NCBI GenBank assembly: GCA_910584215.1
Contig: CAJTYI010000070.1
Location: 1-16,578, forward strand
Direction: 5' to 3'
DNA from: an uncultured Roseburia sp.
GTDB lineage: Bacteria > Bacillota > Clostridia > Lachnospirales > Lachnospiraceae
DNA: 16,578 bases
In this document: one piece after another, positions 6,981 to 14,695 of the stretch
Position numbering within the stretch: position 1 is the stretch's first letter
Layout: every line of letters begins with the position of its first letter
Program-made: the position numbers and the translations under genes
The notes under the pieces: generated by a model
Told to the model about the DNA's origin: nothing
What the model saw: only the letters and a program-made list of their open reading frames with translations
Databases searched by the model: none

Positions 6981-9900
6981 TTGCGAAAAACAATACAGCA
7001 GCTTGCAGTCGGAAAATTTGAATATCAAAGGCCAGAGGTCACGTTTCAGACACAGCGCGTGGAGATTGTGTTAAACGGTGTCAGGGATTACGCGGGAGAG
7101 TTTCAATTGACCGGAACCGGCAATGTGCCGATGCGGGGTCTGGTACATACCTCTTCCTGGCGCATGGAATGTCTCACCCCGCATCTCGAGGGCGCTCATG
7201 CCGTGGTTCGTTATCAGTTTCACAGTAACGGGCTTGCCGTGGGGGACGTAGTCAAAGGAGAGTTTTACTTCTTATTAAATCAGGAAGAATATGCACTCCC
7301 CTTTGTCGTGTCCGTCGTCTCCGTTTGTGCGGATACGAGCGTCGGCAAGGTGGCCAATTTATATGATTTTGTCCGATTGGCAAAAGAAGATATGCGCGAG
7401 GCAGTGCGTCTTTTCTATTCACCCAATTTTAAAAATATATTGCAGAAAGAAGAGAGCAGAATCACGCTCTTGTATGACGGCCTCTGCCGGGAGCCGGCCA
7501 CAGCTCAAAAAATCGAAGAATTTTTGATTGGCTGTGACAAAAAGCAGCCCGTCATCCTCTCACTCGAAAAACAGCGCGAAGTGTTTGCGGGGCTTCTTGT
7601 GAGCCGCAAAGAGCAGCTGGAGTTAAGGCGCAGTGAATGGGGTTATCTCGATATCAAGGTGGAGTCGGACGCCCCCTTTTTAGTGCCGTCGAAAAAACAT
7701 CTGCGCGCTGAGGATTTTATGGGCAGTGTGTGCATGTTTGAATATTATATTGAAGCGGAGCGGCTTCATGCGGGCAATAATTATGGCAGGCTTTATTTCC
7801 GCTATTACGGTGAACAGGTGGTGTACGAGGTCTGCGCGACACAAAAGGACCATGTGCGGGCGGACAGGCTCTCTGCGCATCAGCAAAAACGGGAAGCGCA
7901 CATGCGCCTGGCGCAGCTTTATATTGATTACCGTCTCAACAAAATCGTGACAGGTATCTGGGTTGGCCGTTCAGTAGAAGATCTGAACCATTTGATCTCC
8001 CTCGACGAGGACAATGATTTTTATGCGCTGATGAAAGCGCAGGCATTTATCATCAACAACCAGCGGCAGGAAGCAGAGTGGATCATGCAGGAATATAAGC
8101 GCAGCCAGCCGGCAAGAGATGTGCCGCTGTGGGGGTATTATCTTTATTTGTGTACGCTGATGGACCGGGATGCGATTTTTGTCGAGCATATGACAGAGGA
8201 GATCGAAGCGCTGTTTCTATGCCATCCCAAGAGCTCGCTGCTGTTTTGGATTCTTCTCTTTTTGCGTGAGGAGTATGACTTAAAGCCCTCGATGAAGCTT
8301 CGCGCCATTGAAGTATGGACTGCCGAAGGCTGTAAAAGTCCTTATTTTTATGTGGAGGCCTATTATATTTACCAGAAAGAACCTTATCTGTTGGGGAAAC
8401 TGGGGACATACGAGCGGGAAATATTAAACTGGGCCGCAAAGCATGGAGCGCTGTCGCAGAGTGTTGCGGAGCAGGTGTGCGGGCTGGTTGCCGGCGTGCG
8501 CGAATTTAACAAAGATATCTACCGCATTTTAAAAGCCTGCTATGAGGTGTATAACCATACGGAGATGCTTAGCGCCATCTGCGGTTATCTGATCAAGGGG
8601 CAGTGTTACGGGCAGGAATACCGCGTCTGGTATGAGGCCGGCATACGCGCGGAGCTGCATATGACGGGACTCTACGAGGCGTACCTTATGTCTCTTAGCA
8701 GCCGTGAGGTCGGGAGCGTGCCCCGTATGCTGCAAATGTATTTTCAGTATGACAGTGCGCTGCCAGCCAAACAAAAGGCGGTACTCTATGTAAACATCAT
8801 TGCGCAGCGGGAGAAAGACCCTGAGATTTACCAAAATTATAAAAACAGTATCGAGCAGTTTGCCATGGAGCAGATTCTAGCTGGCCATGTGGATGACAAT
8901 CTGGCAGTGATTTACCAACAGATGATCCGCAGCGGGTTCTTGAACGATGAGCTGGCGGAGGGGCTCTCAAAAATCCTGTTTACCTGGAAACTCACTTGCA
9001 GCAATCCCGCCGTCTCGCGGGCGCTCATTCTCACGCCGTGGCAGAAAGAACCCAAGGTGGTGAGCCTTAACGATCAGACGGCGTACTTTCAGGCGTACAC
9101 CGATGAGTTTGAGGTGATTCTTTTGGATAACCAGGGCAATCATTATGCTGGCGGTATCCCGTATCAGGTACAGCAGCTACTGCATCCGGCCGGGTGTATC
9201 AGCCGCTGTCTGGAGCTGGCGCCATTAAATATCGATTATATTTTTTACTGGCTGCTGTCCAAAAGAAATAATCTGGAGTTTGTGATGACGGACAGGCAGA
9301 CCGTCATGCGCTTTTTGGCCGCGGACGCCACCGGGGAGAGGTTTCGCGCCGATCTGCTGCTGCAGATCATTCTTTTGTGTCATACCCATGGGATTGTGCG
9401 CGACATGAAGCAGTATATCGAGATGCTTGACTTTTCACAGATAGGCGCCGCAAATCGGCGTAAAGCCATCGCCATTGCGCAGGAGTGCGGCAAGGACGAG
9501 CTTGCTTATCGTATGGTGCGGGAGTACGGCTATGATTTTATGCCGCTTCCAGTGCTTGAGACGATCTGCATTTTTGCGATCACAGAGGCAGATTATGAGG
9601 AAGATGATTTTTTGACGGATTTTGCCGCCTGCCTGTTTGCGGCAGGCAGTAAAAATGAAACGCTTCTCACCTATCTAAGCCGCTATTATCAGGGGGCGAC
9701 ACATACCATGGCGGCCGTATGGAAAGCGGCGGAGGAGCAGCTATTAGATACATTTGATTTGGAGGAGCGTATTCTGACGCAGCTTTTGTTTACCACGGAC
9801 TATACGGTTTATGCCGAGGAGATTTTTGACAGCTACTGTTCGAGAGGCAAAAACGAGATGGTAGCCATGGCGTATCTGACCTGGTTTTCCAATCAATATT

Positions 9901-10520
9901 TAATCCGGGACGCGGTGATACCCGCACATGTGATGGGACAAATCTACGAGGCTGTGAGCCAGGGAAAACTGCTAAATGATACCTGCCGGCTCGGGCTCTT
10001 AAAGCATTTTTCAGAAAAACCGCCGGAGACGGAGCGGCAGGCACAGGTTTTGGCGCAGCTTTTTTCCACTTTTGCCATTGGGGGCATGTATTTTGCCTTT
10101 TATCAGAAGTTCCCGGTGCGGCTGTTGGAAAAATACCATTTGCACGACAGGGATTTTGTGGAATATCACACGAAGCCCGCCAGGCGGGTGCGCATCACCT
10201 GGCGCAGAGAGGGCGGAGAGTTTTTGACCGAAGAGATGACGGAGATGTACGACGGCATATTTGTAAAAGATTTCACCTTGTTTTTGGGGGAGCGTGTGCA
10301 GTACTATATAACGGAGGATGTCGGGGGCCGCGAGGAGACGACGGAGAGCGGATGCCTGGTAAAGAAGCGGGTGAGGCCGGAAGCGCTGCGGGGCAGATAC
10401 GGCGTATTGTCTGTGGCAGACGAAGCGTTTGCCCATGGAAATTATGAGAAACTTATGCAGCAGGTGAAGAAATACAGGCGTATGGAGGAAGTGACGAGCC
10501 GGTTGTTTCATCTGCAATGA
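6981..10520 (+). CDS. DUF5717-like large beta/helical-repeat protein, function unknown
   Basis: This 1179-residue protein has no signal peptide, no membrane segment and no enzymatic motif that I recognise. Residues about 17-115 form a beta-rich module (FQLTGTGNVPMRG, then GDVVKGEFYF). A second beta-rich module lies around 195-310. Residues about 320-1080 are helical, with TPR-like pieces such as DFYALMKAQAFIINNQRQEA. A short beta segment at about 1085-1140 precedes a final helix. The layout suggests a cytoplasmic scaffold. I recall this family as DUF5717 of Lachnospiraceae; that name is from memory. The start is a TTG with only a weak AGGTG site, implying low expression. It is first in the operon, and its TGA lies at the head of the actin-like gene. 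Confidence 0.8.
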   Translation: MRKTIQQLAVGKFEYQRPEVTFQTQRVEIVLNGVRDYAGEFQLTGTGNVPMRGLVHTSSWRMECLTPHLEGAHAVVRYQFHSNGLAVGDVVKGEFYFLLNQEEYALPFVVSVVSVCADTSVGKVANLYDFVRLAKEDMREAVRLFYSPNFKNILQKEESRITLLYDGLCREPATAQKIEEFLIGCDKKQPVILSLEKQREVFAGLLVSRKEQLELRRSEWGYLDIKVESDAPFLVPSKKHLRAEDFMGSVCMFEYYIEAERLHAGNNYGRLYFRYYGEQVVYEVCATQKDHVRADRLSAHQQKREAHMRLAQLYIDYRLNKIVTGIWVGRSVEDLNHLISLDEDNDFYALMKAQAFIINNQRQEAEWIMQEYKRSQPARDVPLWGYYLYLCTLMDRDAIFVEHMTEEIEALFLCHPKSSLLFWILLFLREEYDLKPSMKLRAIEVWTAEGCKSPYFYVEAYYIYQKEPYLLGKLGTYEREILNWAAKHGALSQSVAEQVCGLVAGVREFNKDIYRILKACYEVYNHTEMLSAICGYLIKGQCYGQEYRVWYEAGIRAELHMTGLYEAYLMSLSSREVGSVPRMLQMYFQYDSALPAKQKAVLYVNIIAQREKDPEIYQNYKNSIEQFAMEQILAGHVDDNLAVIYQQMIRSGFLNDELAEGLSKILFTWKLTCSNPAVSRALILTPWQKEPKVVSLNDQTAYFQAYTDEFEVILLDNQGNHYAGGIPYQVQQLLHPAGCISRCLELAPLNIDYIFYWLLSKRNNLEFVMTDRQTVMRFLAADATGERFRADLLLQIILLCHTHGIVRDMKQYIEMLDFSQIGAANRRKAIAIAQECGKDELAYRMVREYGYDFMPLPVLETICIFAITEADYEEDDFLTDFAACLFAAGSKNETLLTYLSRYYQGATHTMAAVWKAAEEQLLDTFDLEERILTQLLFTTDYTVYAEEIFDSYCSRGKNEMVAMAYLTWFSNQYLIRDAVIPAHVMGQIYEAVSQGKLLNDTCRLGLLKHFSEKPPETERQAQVLAQLFSTFAIGGMYFAFYQKFPVRLLEKYHLHDRDFVEYHTKPARRVRITWRREGGEFLTEEMTEMYDGIFVKDFTLFLGERVQYYITEDVGGREETTESGCLVKKRVRPEALRGRYGVLSVADEAFAHGNYEKLMQQVKKYRRMEEVTSRLFHLQ

Positions 10521-10582
10521 GGGAGGATATGGTTGCTGTGAGCGATATGTTTGCCGCGGACAGTGACGAACGGAGGCCAGTG

Positions 10583-11809
10583 ATGGAACAGCATTTTTAT
10601 CTGGGAATTGACATCGATGAAAACAATGCGATCGTCAGTTTTTATCAGTTGAGTAAAAAAGAGCCTGAGACCGTGAGTACGGTGGCCGGCAGCGAGCGTT
10701 TTTTGATTCCGCTTTGTATCGCCCAAAAAGCGGGAACTTCGCAGTGGTGCATCGGGGAGGAAGCGACAGCGACCGTTAAAGAGGGCAGCGCTGCGGCGGC
10801 AGACCATCTTTTGCAGCGGGCAATCAATGGGGAGACAGCGGAGATCGGAGGCGAGAGCTATTCCTACAGAGAGCTTTTGTGCCTGTTTATCAAAAAAATG
10901 ATGTTTCTGGCGGGGAGTCTGCAAAAGCCCGTTGTTCCTGATCTGCTGGTGTTCTCGCTGGAATCATTGAGCAGGGAAAAATCAGAGATGTTTCTGTCCA
11001 TGGCGCCGCAGCTGGGCCTTGAGAGAGGGCAGATTACGCTGATGGACAGGAAAGAGAGCTTCTATTATTTTGTGTATTCGCAGAAGGAAGAGTTACATTT
11101 ACATGATGTGTGTCTGTTTGACTACCGGGGCAGGACTTTAATCTGCCGCCGGATGGAGTGCAACCGGACTACCGTGCCTAAACTGGTGACGCTGCTTGAG
11201 GAGGTGGTGCAGCTGGAAGCGCCGCTGACGGACGAACTGTTTTTAAAGATCGCACAGACTGTATCCAAGGGCAGGGCAGTATCGACTACTTATCTGGTAG
11301 GAGATGGCTTTGACGAGGGATGGATGAAAGAATCTTTGAAATATCTCTGCCGTATCAGCCGGGTGTTTGTCGGGAAAAATCTTTACTCTAAAGGAACCTG
11401 TTATGGCGCCGCTGTGAGGGCAAAGACCGCATACTGGCCGTTTATCTACATGGGCGCCTCCGAGATGAAGATGAATGTCAGCATCCGAGTGCAGAACAAG
11501 GGAAAACAGGAGTTTTTTACCTTGATTAACGCCGGGGATAACTGGTTTGAAAAAGTGGGAGAGTGTGAAGTGATATTAAACGGTACGCCGGAGGTCGATT
11601 TTTGGCTGCAGGCGCCCGATCACGGGGAGGCGCAGGTCGAAAAGCTCGAGCTTTCCAATTTCCCGGAGCGTCCCGAGAAAGTTACAAGACTTCGGATTGT
11701 AGCCAAGCCTCTCTCGGATACACAGGTGAAAGTGACCTTGAAGGATATGGGATTTGGAGAGTTATTTAAGAGTACGGACAGGGTGTGGGAACACACAATG
11801 TCTTTGTGA
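10583..11809 (+). CDS. DUF5716-like actin/Hsp70-fold protein with degenerate nucleotide motifs
   Basis: The protein is 408 residues long. It opens with FYLGIDIDENNAIVSFYQ (5-22), in the place of the Hsp70 phosphate-1 loop, but without its GTT. CLFDYRGRTLI (177-187) sits where phosphate-2 (DLGGGT) would be. TTYLVGDGFDEGWMKESLKY (235-254) and KGTCYGAAVRA (270-280) match the Hsp70 adenosine motif and the following NPDEAVA-GAA helix. Residues about 285-405 are a beta-rich C-terminal domain. I recall this as DUF5716. I chose the ATG at 10583 because GGAGG lies six bases upstream and the fold begins there. An in-frame ATG at 10517, overlapping the upstream stop, would add 22 residues. It probably works with its operon neighbours; client and ATPase activity are unknown. 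Confidence 0.78.
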   Translation: MEQHFYLGIDIDENNAIVSFYQLSKKEPETVSTVAGSERFLIPLCIAQKAGTSQWCIGEEATATVKEGSAAAADHLLQRAINGETAEIGGESYSYRELLCLFIKKMMFLAGSLQKPVVPDLLVFSLESLSREKSEMFLSMAPQLGLERGQITLMDRKESFYYFVYSQKEELHLHDVCLFDYRGRTLICRRMECNRTTVPKLVTLLEEVVQLEAPLTDELFLKIAQTVSKGRAVSTTYLVGDGFDEGWMKESLKYLCRISRVFVGKNLYSKGTCYGAAVRAKTAYWPFIYMGASEMKMNVSIRVQNKGKQEFFTLINAGDNWFEKVGECEVILNGTPEVDFWLQAPDHGEAQVEKLELSNFPERPEKVTRLRIVAKPLSDTQVKVTLKDMGFGELFKSTDRVWEHTMSL

Positions 11810-11825
11810 ATCGTGGGGGCATACA

Positions 11826-12626
11826 ATGGGAGAATTGATTTTGTGCAATCAGATGCTGGCCGCAATGCCTTACTATTTTGAGGAAGTATCGCTGAATATT
11901 TATTCTTTGGAGGAGCTCAGCTATTTTATTGAGCACAACGTCTGTCTGATCACAGAGGAATTTATGAGCGACGAGCTTTGCGGCTGGATTGCGGAACAGT
12001 TAAAACAGGAGGAGCTTGCCAAAAGGCTGCGGGAGGTCCGAGAGGGCAGTGGAAAACTGGCAGAATATGTGGACTGCCTGTTGAAAGAGGCGGGATATTG
12101 CAGTTCCAAGAGCCGCGCCGCGATCGTGGCGGGACTGCGGGAGATGGAGCAAAAGCCGTTCTATGAACGGATTAAGATAAGGGCGGACCGCTATGTGGAA
12201 AACAAAAAGTATGTGAGCGGCATGTATGAATATCTGCGTCTACTGCAAATGAAAGAGCTGCAGGGACACCCCAAAGAGGCGGGGCTGATCTGGCATAACC
12301 TGGGCACGGTCTATGCGCATTTGTTTTTGTTTGCGGAGGCGATAGAATGTTTCCAGAACGCGTTTCGTCTGAGCGGCAGGCAGGAGTCGCTAGAGTCGGC
12401 GCTCTATGCCAAGGCATGTCTGGAGGAAAGTGGGCGGCCTCTGGAGAAGCCGCAGACAGCTTCACTTTTAGAGCAGTACAAGGAGGTGCTGGGCGATGAG
12501 CGTTTGATTCATTTTGAAGAAAACATCAAAGCTCTGGCGCATAGCGCCGGACAGGCCAAGGCCGCGGTGTGGATGAAGCAGAATCTTCTATACTGGCAGG
12601 AGGATTACCGCAGACAGTGTTTGTGA
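11826..12626 (+). CDS. TPR-containing protein of unknown function
   Basis: This is a soluble 266-residue protein starting MGELILCNQMLAAMPYYFEE, followed by LNIYSLEELSYFIEHNVCLI. I have the impression of having seen similar N-termini beside DUF5716 genes. Residues about 55-130 are charged and helical. At about 178-215 is a recognisable TPR pair, with IWHNLGTVYAHLFLFAEAIE then CFQNAFRLSG, the TPR spacing of small and aromatic residues. TPR proteins usually act as adaptors. The ATG at 11826 has GTGGGGG just upstream and follows the actin-like gene by 16 bp; a longer in-frame start at 11754 would overlap that gene by 56 bases and is less likely. No catalytic motif was seen. Confidence 0.75.
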   Translation: MGELILCNQMLAAMPYYFEEVSLNIYSLEELSYFIEHNVCLITEEFMSDELCGWIAEQLKQEELAKRLREVREGSGKLAEYVDCLLKEAGYCSSKSRAAIVAGLREMEQKPFYERIKIRADRYVENKKYVSGMYEYLRLLQMKELQGHPKEAGLIWHNLGTVYAHLFLFAEAIECFQNAFRLSGRQESLESALYAKACLEESGRPLEKPQTASLLEQYKEVLGDERLIHFEENIKALAHSAGQAKAAVWMKQNLLYWQEDYRRQCL

Positions 12627-12668
12627 TGCCAAAACAGGAACAAGGTGGAATTTCCCACGGATTATATT

Positions 12669-12682
12669 GCCGCTTGCGCGGC
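12669..12682 (+). other. Small hairpin before the coiled-coil gene's ribosome binding site
   Basis: GCCGC (12669-12673) and GCGGC (12678-12682) close a four-base loop, ending six bases before GAGAGG (12688-12693). This is the only structure seen in the 72-bp gap. It may tune translation or mark a processing point; it is not a terminator. Confidence 0.35.
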
Positions 12683-12698
12683 GGAATGAGAGGATAAC

Positions 12699-13880
12699 AT
12701 GGGTTTATTTCGGGGCAGGTGGAAGAAGAAAGAGCAGCAGTTGGATGAGCGTTTCGGCACGGCCGGTGCGGTCGTGATGACGGAAAAGGATGCGAAAAAT
12801 GCCAATAAAGTCGAACAGTATGTGGTGGAGCGATTAGAGCAGATCATAGAGCTGGCAAGGGAGGTGGAGGAAGAAAAGAGCGAGTACAAAAAGATCAATT
12901 CTTACCTCAATGATGTACAGATTCTGGAGAATCTTTCGGAGGAGGAGAAGAAAAAGGTGACTGAGACCGCCGTAAATGTGGTACAGCTCAATACGGCGCG
13001 CAATGACTTCCTAAATTCCACCCGTAAACTTACGGATGTGCAGTTTGCGCAGCTCGAGAGCCAGAAGGACGATATTCCTGCGGCGATCAAGCGCCTGGCG
13101 GCGAATGAAGTCTATCGAGACACGTTAAAAAAGGATATGAATTATCTCGAGCGGGAAAAAGCGGAGTGGACACTGCACCGGGAGTATCTAAGCAGCCATA
13201 AGCGCAATCTCAAAAATCTGGTCTATATTTGTTTTGGCCTGGCGGCGACGGTGGCTGTCACGTTACTGCTGCTGCAGTTTGTCTTTCGCATGGACACCTA
13301 CAATGCGTGGATTGTGCTGGCGATTATCACGGTTGTTGTGGTCTGCTGTGTGCTGTTTAAGGTACAAAATGACGATTCCGATGTTATCATTGCGGAAAAA
13401 AATATGAACCGTGCGATTGTTTTGCAAAATAAAGTCAAAATAAAATATGTCAATATCGCCAACGCCATCGACTATGCCTGTGAAAAGTATCACACGAGAA
13501 ACGCCAAAGAATTGAACCAGCTTTGGGAATATTATTTGGAGGCGGTCAAAGAGCGCGAGAAATATCAGAGAACCAGCGAAGATCTGGAATACTTTAACGG
13601 CCGTCTGGTGCGGATGCTGGCTCAGTTTAAACTCTACGATCCCCAGATCTGGATCTCTCAGGTGATGGCGCTGATCGAGCCCAAAGAGATGGTGGAGATC
13701 AAGCATGATTTGATTGCCAGGCGGCAAAAGCTTAGGGACCGCTTGAAATTTAACCTTGTCAACATACGGCAGATGGAGCGTGAGGCAGAGCTGGCGATCG
13801 CCAAAGTGACCGATACGCGCATGAAACCGCAGCTGCAGGAGATCTTGCAGTCCATTCACAAATTGAGTAAGATAATATAG
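12699..13880 (+). CDS. Two-transmembrane coiled-coil protein, function unknown
   Basis: The protein is 393 residues long. Residues 1-28 are basic then glycine-rich, and about 35-165 are a long charged, heptad-like region rich in Glu, Lys and Leu, predicted coiled coil. Two hydrophobic helices follow at about 172-195 and 203-221, with a short loop (FRMDTYNA) between them. Residues about 225-393 are again helical and charged. With no signal peptide and a hairpin of two membrane helices, both large domains should face the same side, most likely the cytoplasm. It is last in the four-gene operon, so it is the natural candidate to anchor the scaffold, actin-like and TPR proteins to the membrane. 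This anchoring is inference. The ATG at 12699 has GAGAGG five bases upstream. I do not recognise a named family. Confidence 0.75.
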   Translation: MGLFRGRWKKKEQQLDERFGTAGAVVMTEKDAKNANKVEQYVVERLEQIIELAREVEEEKSEYKKINSYLNDVQILENLSEEEKKKVTETAVNVVQLNTARNDFLNSTRKLTDVQFAQLESQKDDIPAAIKRLAANEVYRDTLKKDMNYLEREKAEWTLHREYLSSHKRNLKNLVYICFGLAATVAVTLLLLQFVFRMDTYNAWIVLAIITVVVVCCVLFKVQNDDSDVIIAEKNMNRAIVLQNKVKIKYVNIANAIDYACEKYHTRNAKELNQLWEYYLEAVKEREKYQRTSEDLEYFNGRLVRMLAQFKLYDPQIWISQVMALIEPKEMVEIKHDLIARRQKLRDRLKFNLVNIRQMEREAELAIAKVTDTRMKPQLQEILQSIHKLSKII

Positions 13881-14016
13881 AGAAACTATAATCTTGTCAT
13901 GAATGTAGAAAAGTAAAATGTAAGAAACTACAGTCTATTGACGGATGTAGAAAAATAAAGAATGTAGAAAATAAAAAGGCAGAACCTACAGTCTATTCAC
14001 GAATGTAGAAAAATAA
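13881..14016. repeat. Three imperfect direct repeats downstream of the four-gene operon
   Basis: Copies of about 35 bp at 13881-13915, 13923-13958 and 13981-14016 share AGAA.CTA.A.TCT and end in GATGTAGAAAAATAA or close variants. A further fragment, GAATGTAGAAAATAAA, lies at 13960-13975. Copy spacing is 42 and 58 bp. Copy 3 can fold, CTAC/GTAG outside and ATTC/GAAT inside. No coding frame or T tract accompanies them; their role is unknown. Confidence 0.7.
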
Positions 14017-14024
14017 TATAGTGG

Positions 14025-14088
14025 AAATGCTCCTTTCTAGCAAGTCACGCATAAATTGATAGTGTGATGGTTAAGGAAAGGAGCATTT
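14025..14088 (+). promoter_or_regulatory. Inverted repeat covering the cotJA ribosome binding site
   Basis: The 13-bp arms 14025-14037 and 14076-14088 are perfectly complementary and separated by 38 bases. The right arm contains AAAGGAG, the cotJA Shine-Dalgarno sequence. A transcript reading in from upstream could hide the site; a transcript starting inside the loop would not. CATAAATT (14050-14057) in the loop resembles a SigE -10, but no fitting -35 was found. Alternatively, with the T run at 14086-14090, it is a long-loop terminator of the upstream operon. Confidence 0.6.
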
Positions 14089-14091
14089 TTA

Positions 14092-14307
14092 GTGCGAAAT
14101 TATAATAGAATGATGCAGCCGTCCAATACCTGCGGCTGCGAGCAGAAATTTTTTTCTCAGACAGAACAATTTCCGGTAGCTATGGCCTATGTGCCCTGGC
14201 AGGAATTTAAAAATATGTATGAGCCGGACAGAGCGCTTCAGGCGGGAACAATCTTCCCGGAACTGGACCTTCCATTCTGGGCAGGAAGGGGGAATTGTAG
14301 AAGATGA
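14092..14307 (+). CDS. cotJA: Spore coat-associated protein CotJA
   Basis: This 71-residue protein carries the CotJA signature FPVAMAYVPWQEFKNMYEPD followed by ALQAGTIFPELDLPFW (residues about 25-63). In Bacillus subtilis, cotJA-B-C form one operon, expressed in the mother cell under SigE, and encode inner coat proteins. The N-terminus has a CGC cysteine pair. The start is a GTG at 14092 with GGAAAGGAG eight bases upstream; an ATG at 14110 lacks a comparable site. The stop overlaps the cotJB start in ATGA, so the two are translationally coupled. The gene appears intact. Confidence 0.93.
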   Translation: MRNYNRMMQPSNTCGCEQKFFSQTEQFPVAMAYVPWQEFKNMYEPDRALQAGTIFPELDLPFWAGRGNCRR

Positions 14308-14570
14308 TGACGAATCAGATGAGCAGAAAAGAATTGCTGCAGTGGATTAACTTGGTAAGTTTTGTAGTGGTGGATATGACGTTGTATTTGGACAGTCATC
14401 CGCACGATGAGGCGGCGTGCGAGATTTTCCAGAAATATCTGGATATGCGCATGTGCGCGATGAGAGATTATGCACAAAAATATGGTCCGTTGACAGTGGA
14501 TACGGCGACTGCATCCAGTCTGTGGTGCTGGGATGATCAGCCATTGCCGTGGGAAGGAGGATGCCAGTAA
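14304..14570 (+). CDS. cotJB: Spore coat protein CotJB
   Basis: The protein is 88 residues long and of the CotJB family, matching its pattern LLQWINLVSFVVVDMTLYLD (residues about 11-30), then SHPHDEAACEIFQKYLDMR, YGPLTVDTA and the C-terminal tryptophan-rich WDDQPLPWEGG. CotJB is a small coat protein cotranscribed with CotJA and CotJC. The ATG at 14304 overlaps the cotJA stop; a second ATG at 14307 is equally possible. Its TAA shares its last base with the cotJC ATG (14570). The gene is complete. Confidence 0.92.
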   Translation: MMTNQMSRKELLQWINLVSFVVVDMTLYLDSHPHDEAACEIFQKYLDMRMCAMRDYAQKYGPLTVDTATASSLWCWDDQPLPWEGGCQ

Positions 14571-14680
14571 TGTGGAATTATGAAAAGAGACTGGAATACC
14601 CGGTGAATATTACCAGACCGAATGCGAAGATCGCACAGGTCATTATGAGCCAGTACGGTGGGCGGTTGTGCAGGAGTTGA
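14570..14680 (+). pseudogene. cotJC: cotJC 5' fragment, interrupted after about 31 codons
   Basis: The frame starts at the ATG overlapping the cotJB stop, with GGAGG upstream. It reads MWNYEKRLEYPVNITRPNAK then IAQVIMSQYGG, the conserved N-terminus of CotJC, a ferritin-like manganese-catalase-family coat protein of roughly 190-220 residues. In the family QYGG is followed by PDGELAA; here the sequence departs abruptly at 14663 and stops after five foreign codons, with a total of 36 residues. The break lies about 35 bp from the end of a large serine recombinase gene in opposite orientation, which points to element insertion and not gradual decay. The remaining coding part would lie beyond the right edge. 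Whether the gene is permanently broken or rejoined by excision cannot be seen here. Confidence 0.88.
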
Positions 14681-14695
14681 TAAAACAAGATGCCG

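Noticed and set aside
13881..14016. Possible CRISPR array
   Set aside because: Only three divergent copies, unequal spacing, no distinct spacers and no cas genes in the window.
14050..14057. SigE promoter for cotJA (CATAAATT as -10)
   Set aside because: No acceptable -35 element lies at the right distance, so it is mentioned only as a possibility within the dyad entry.
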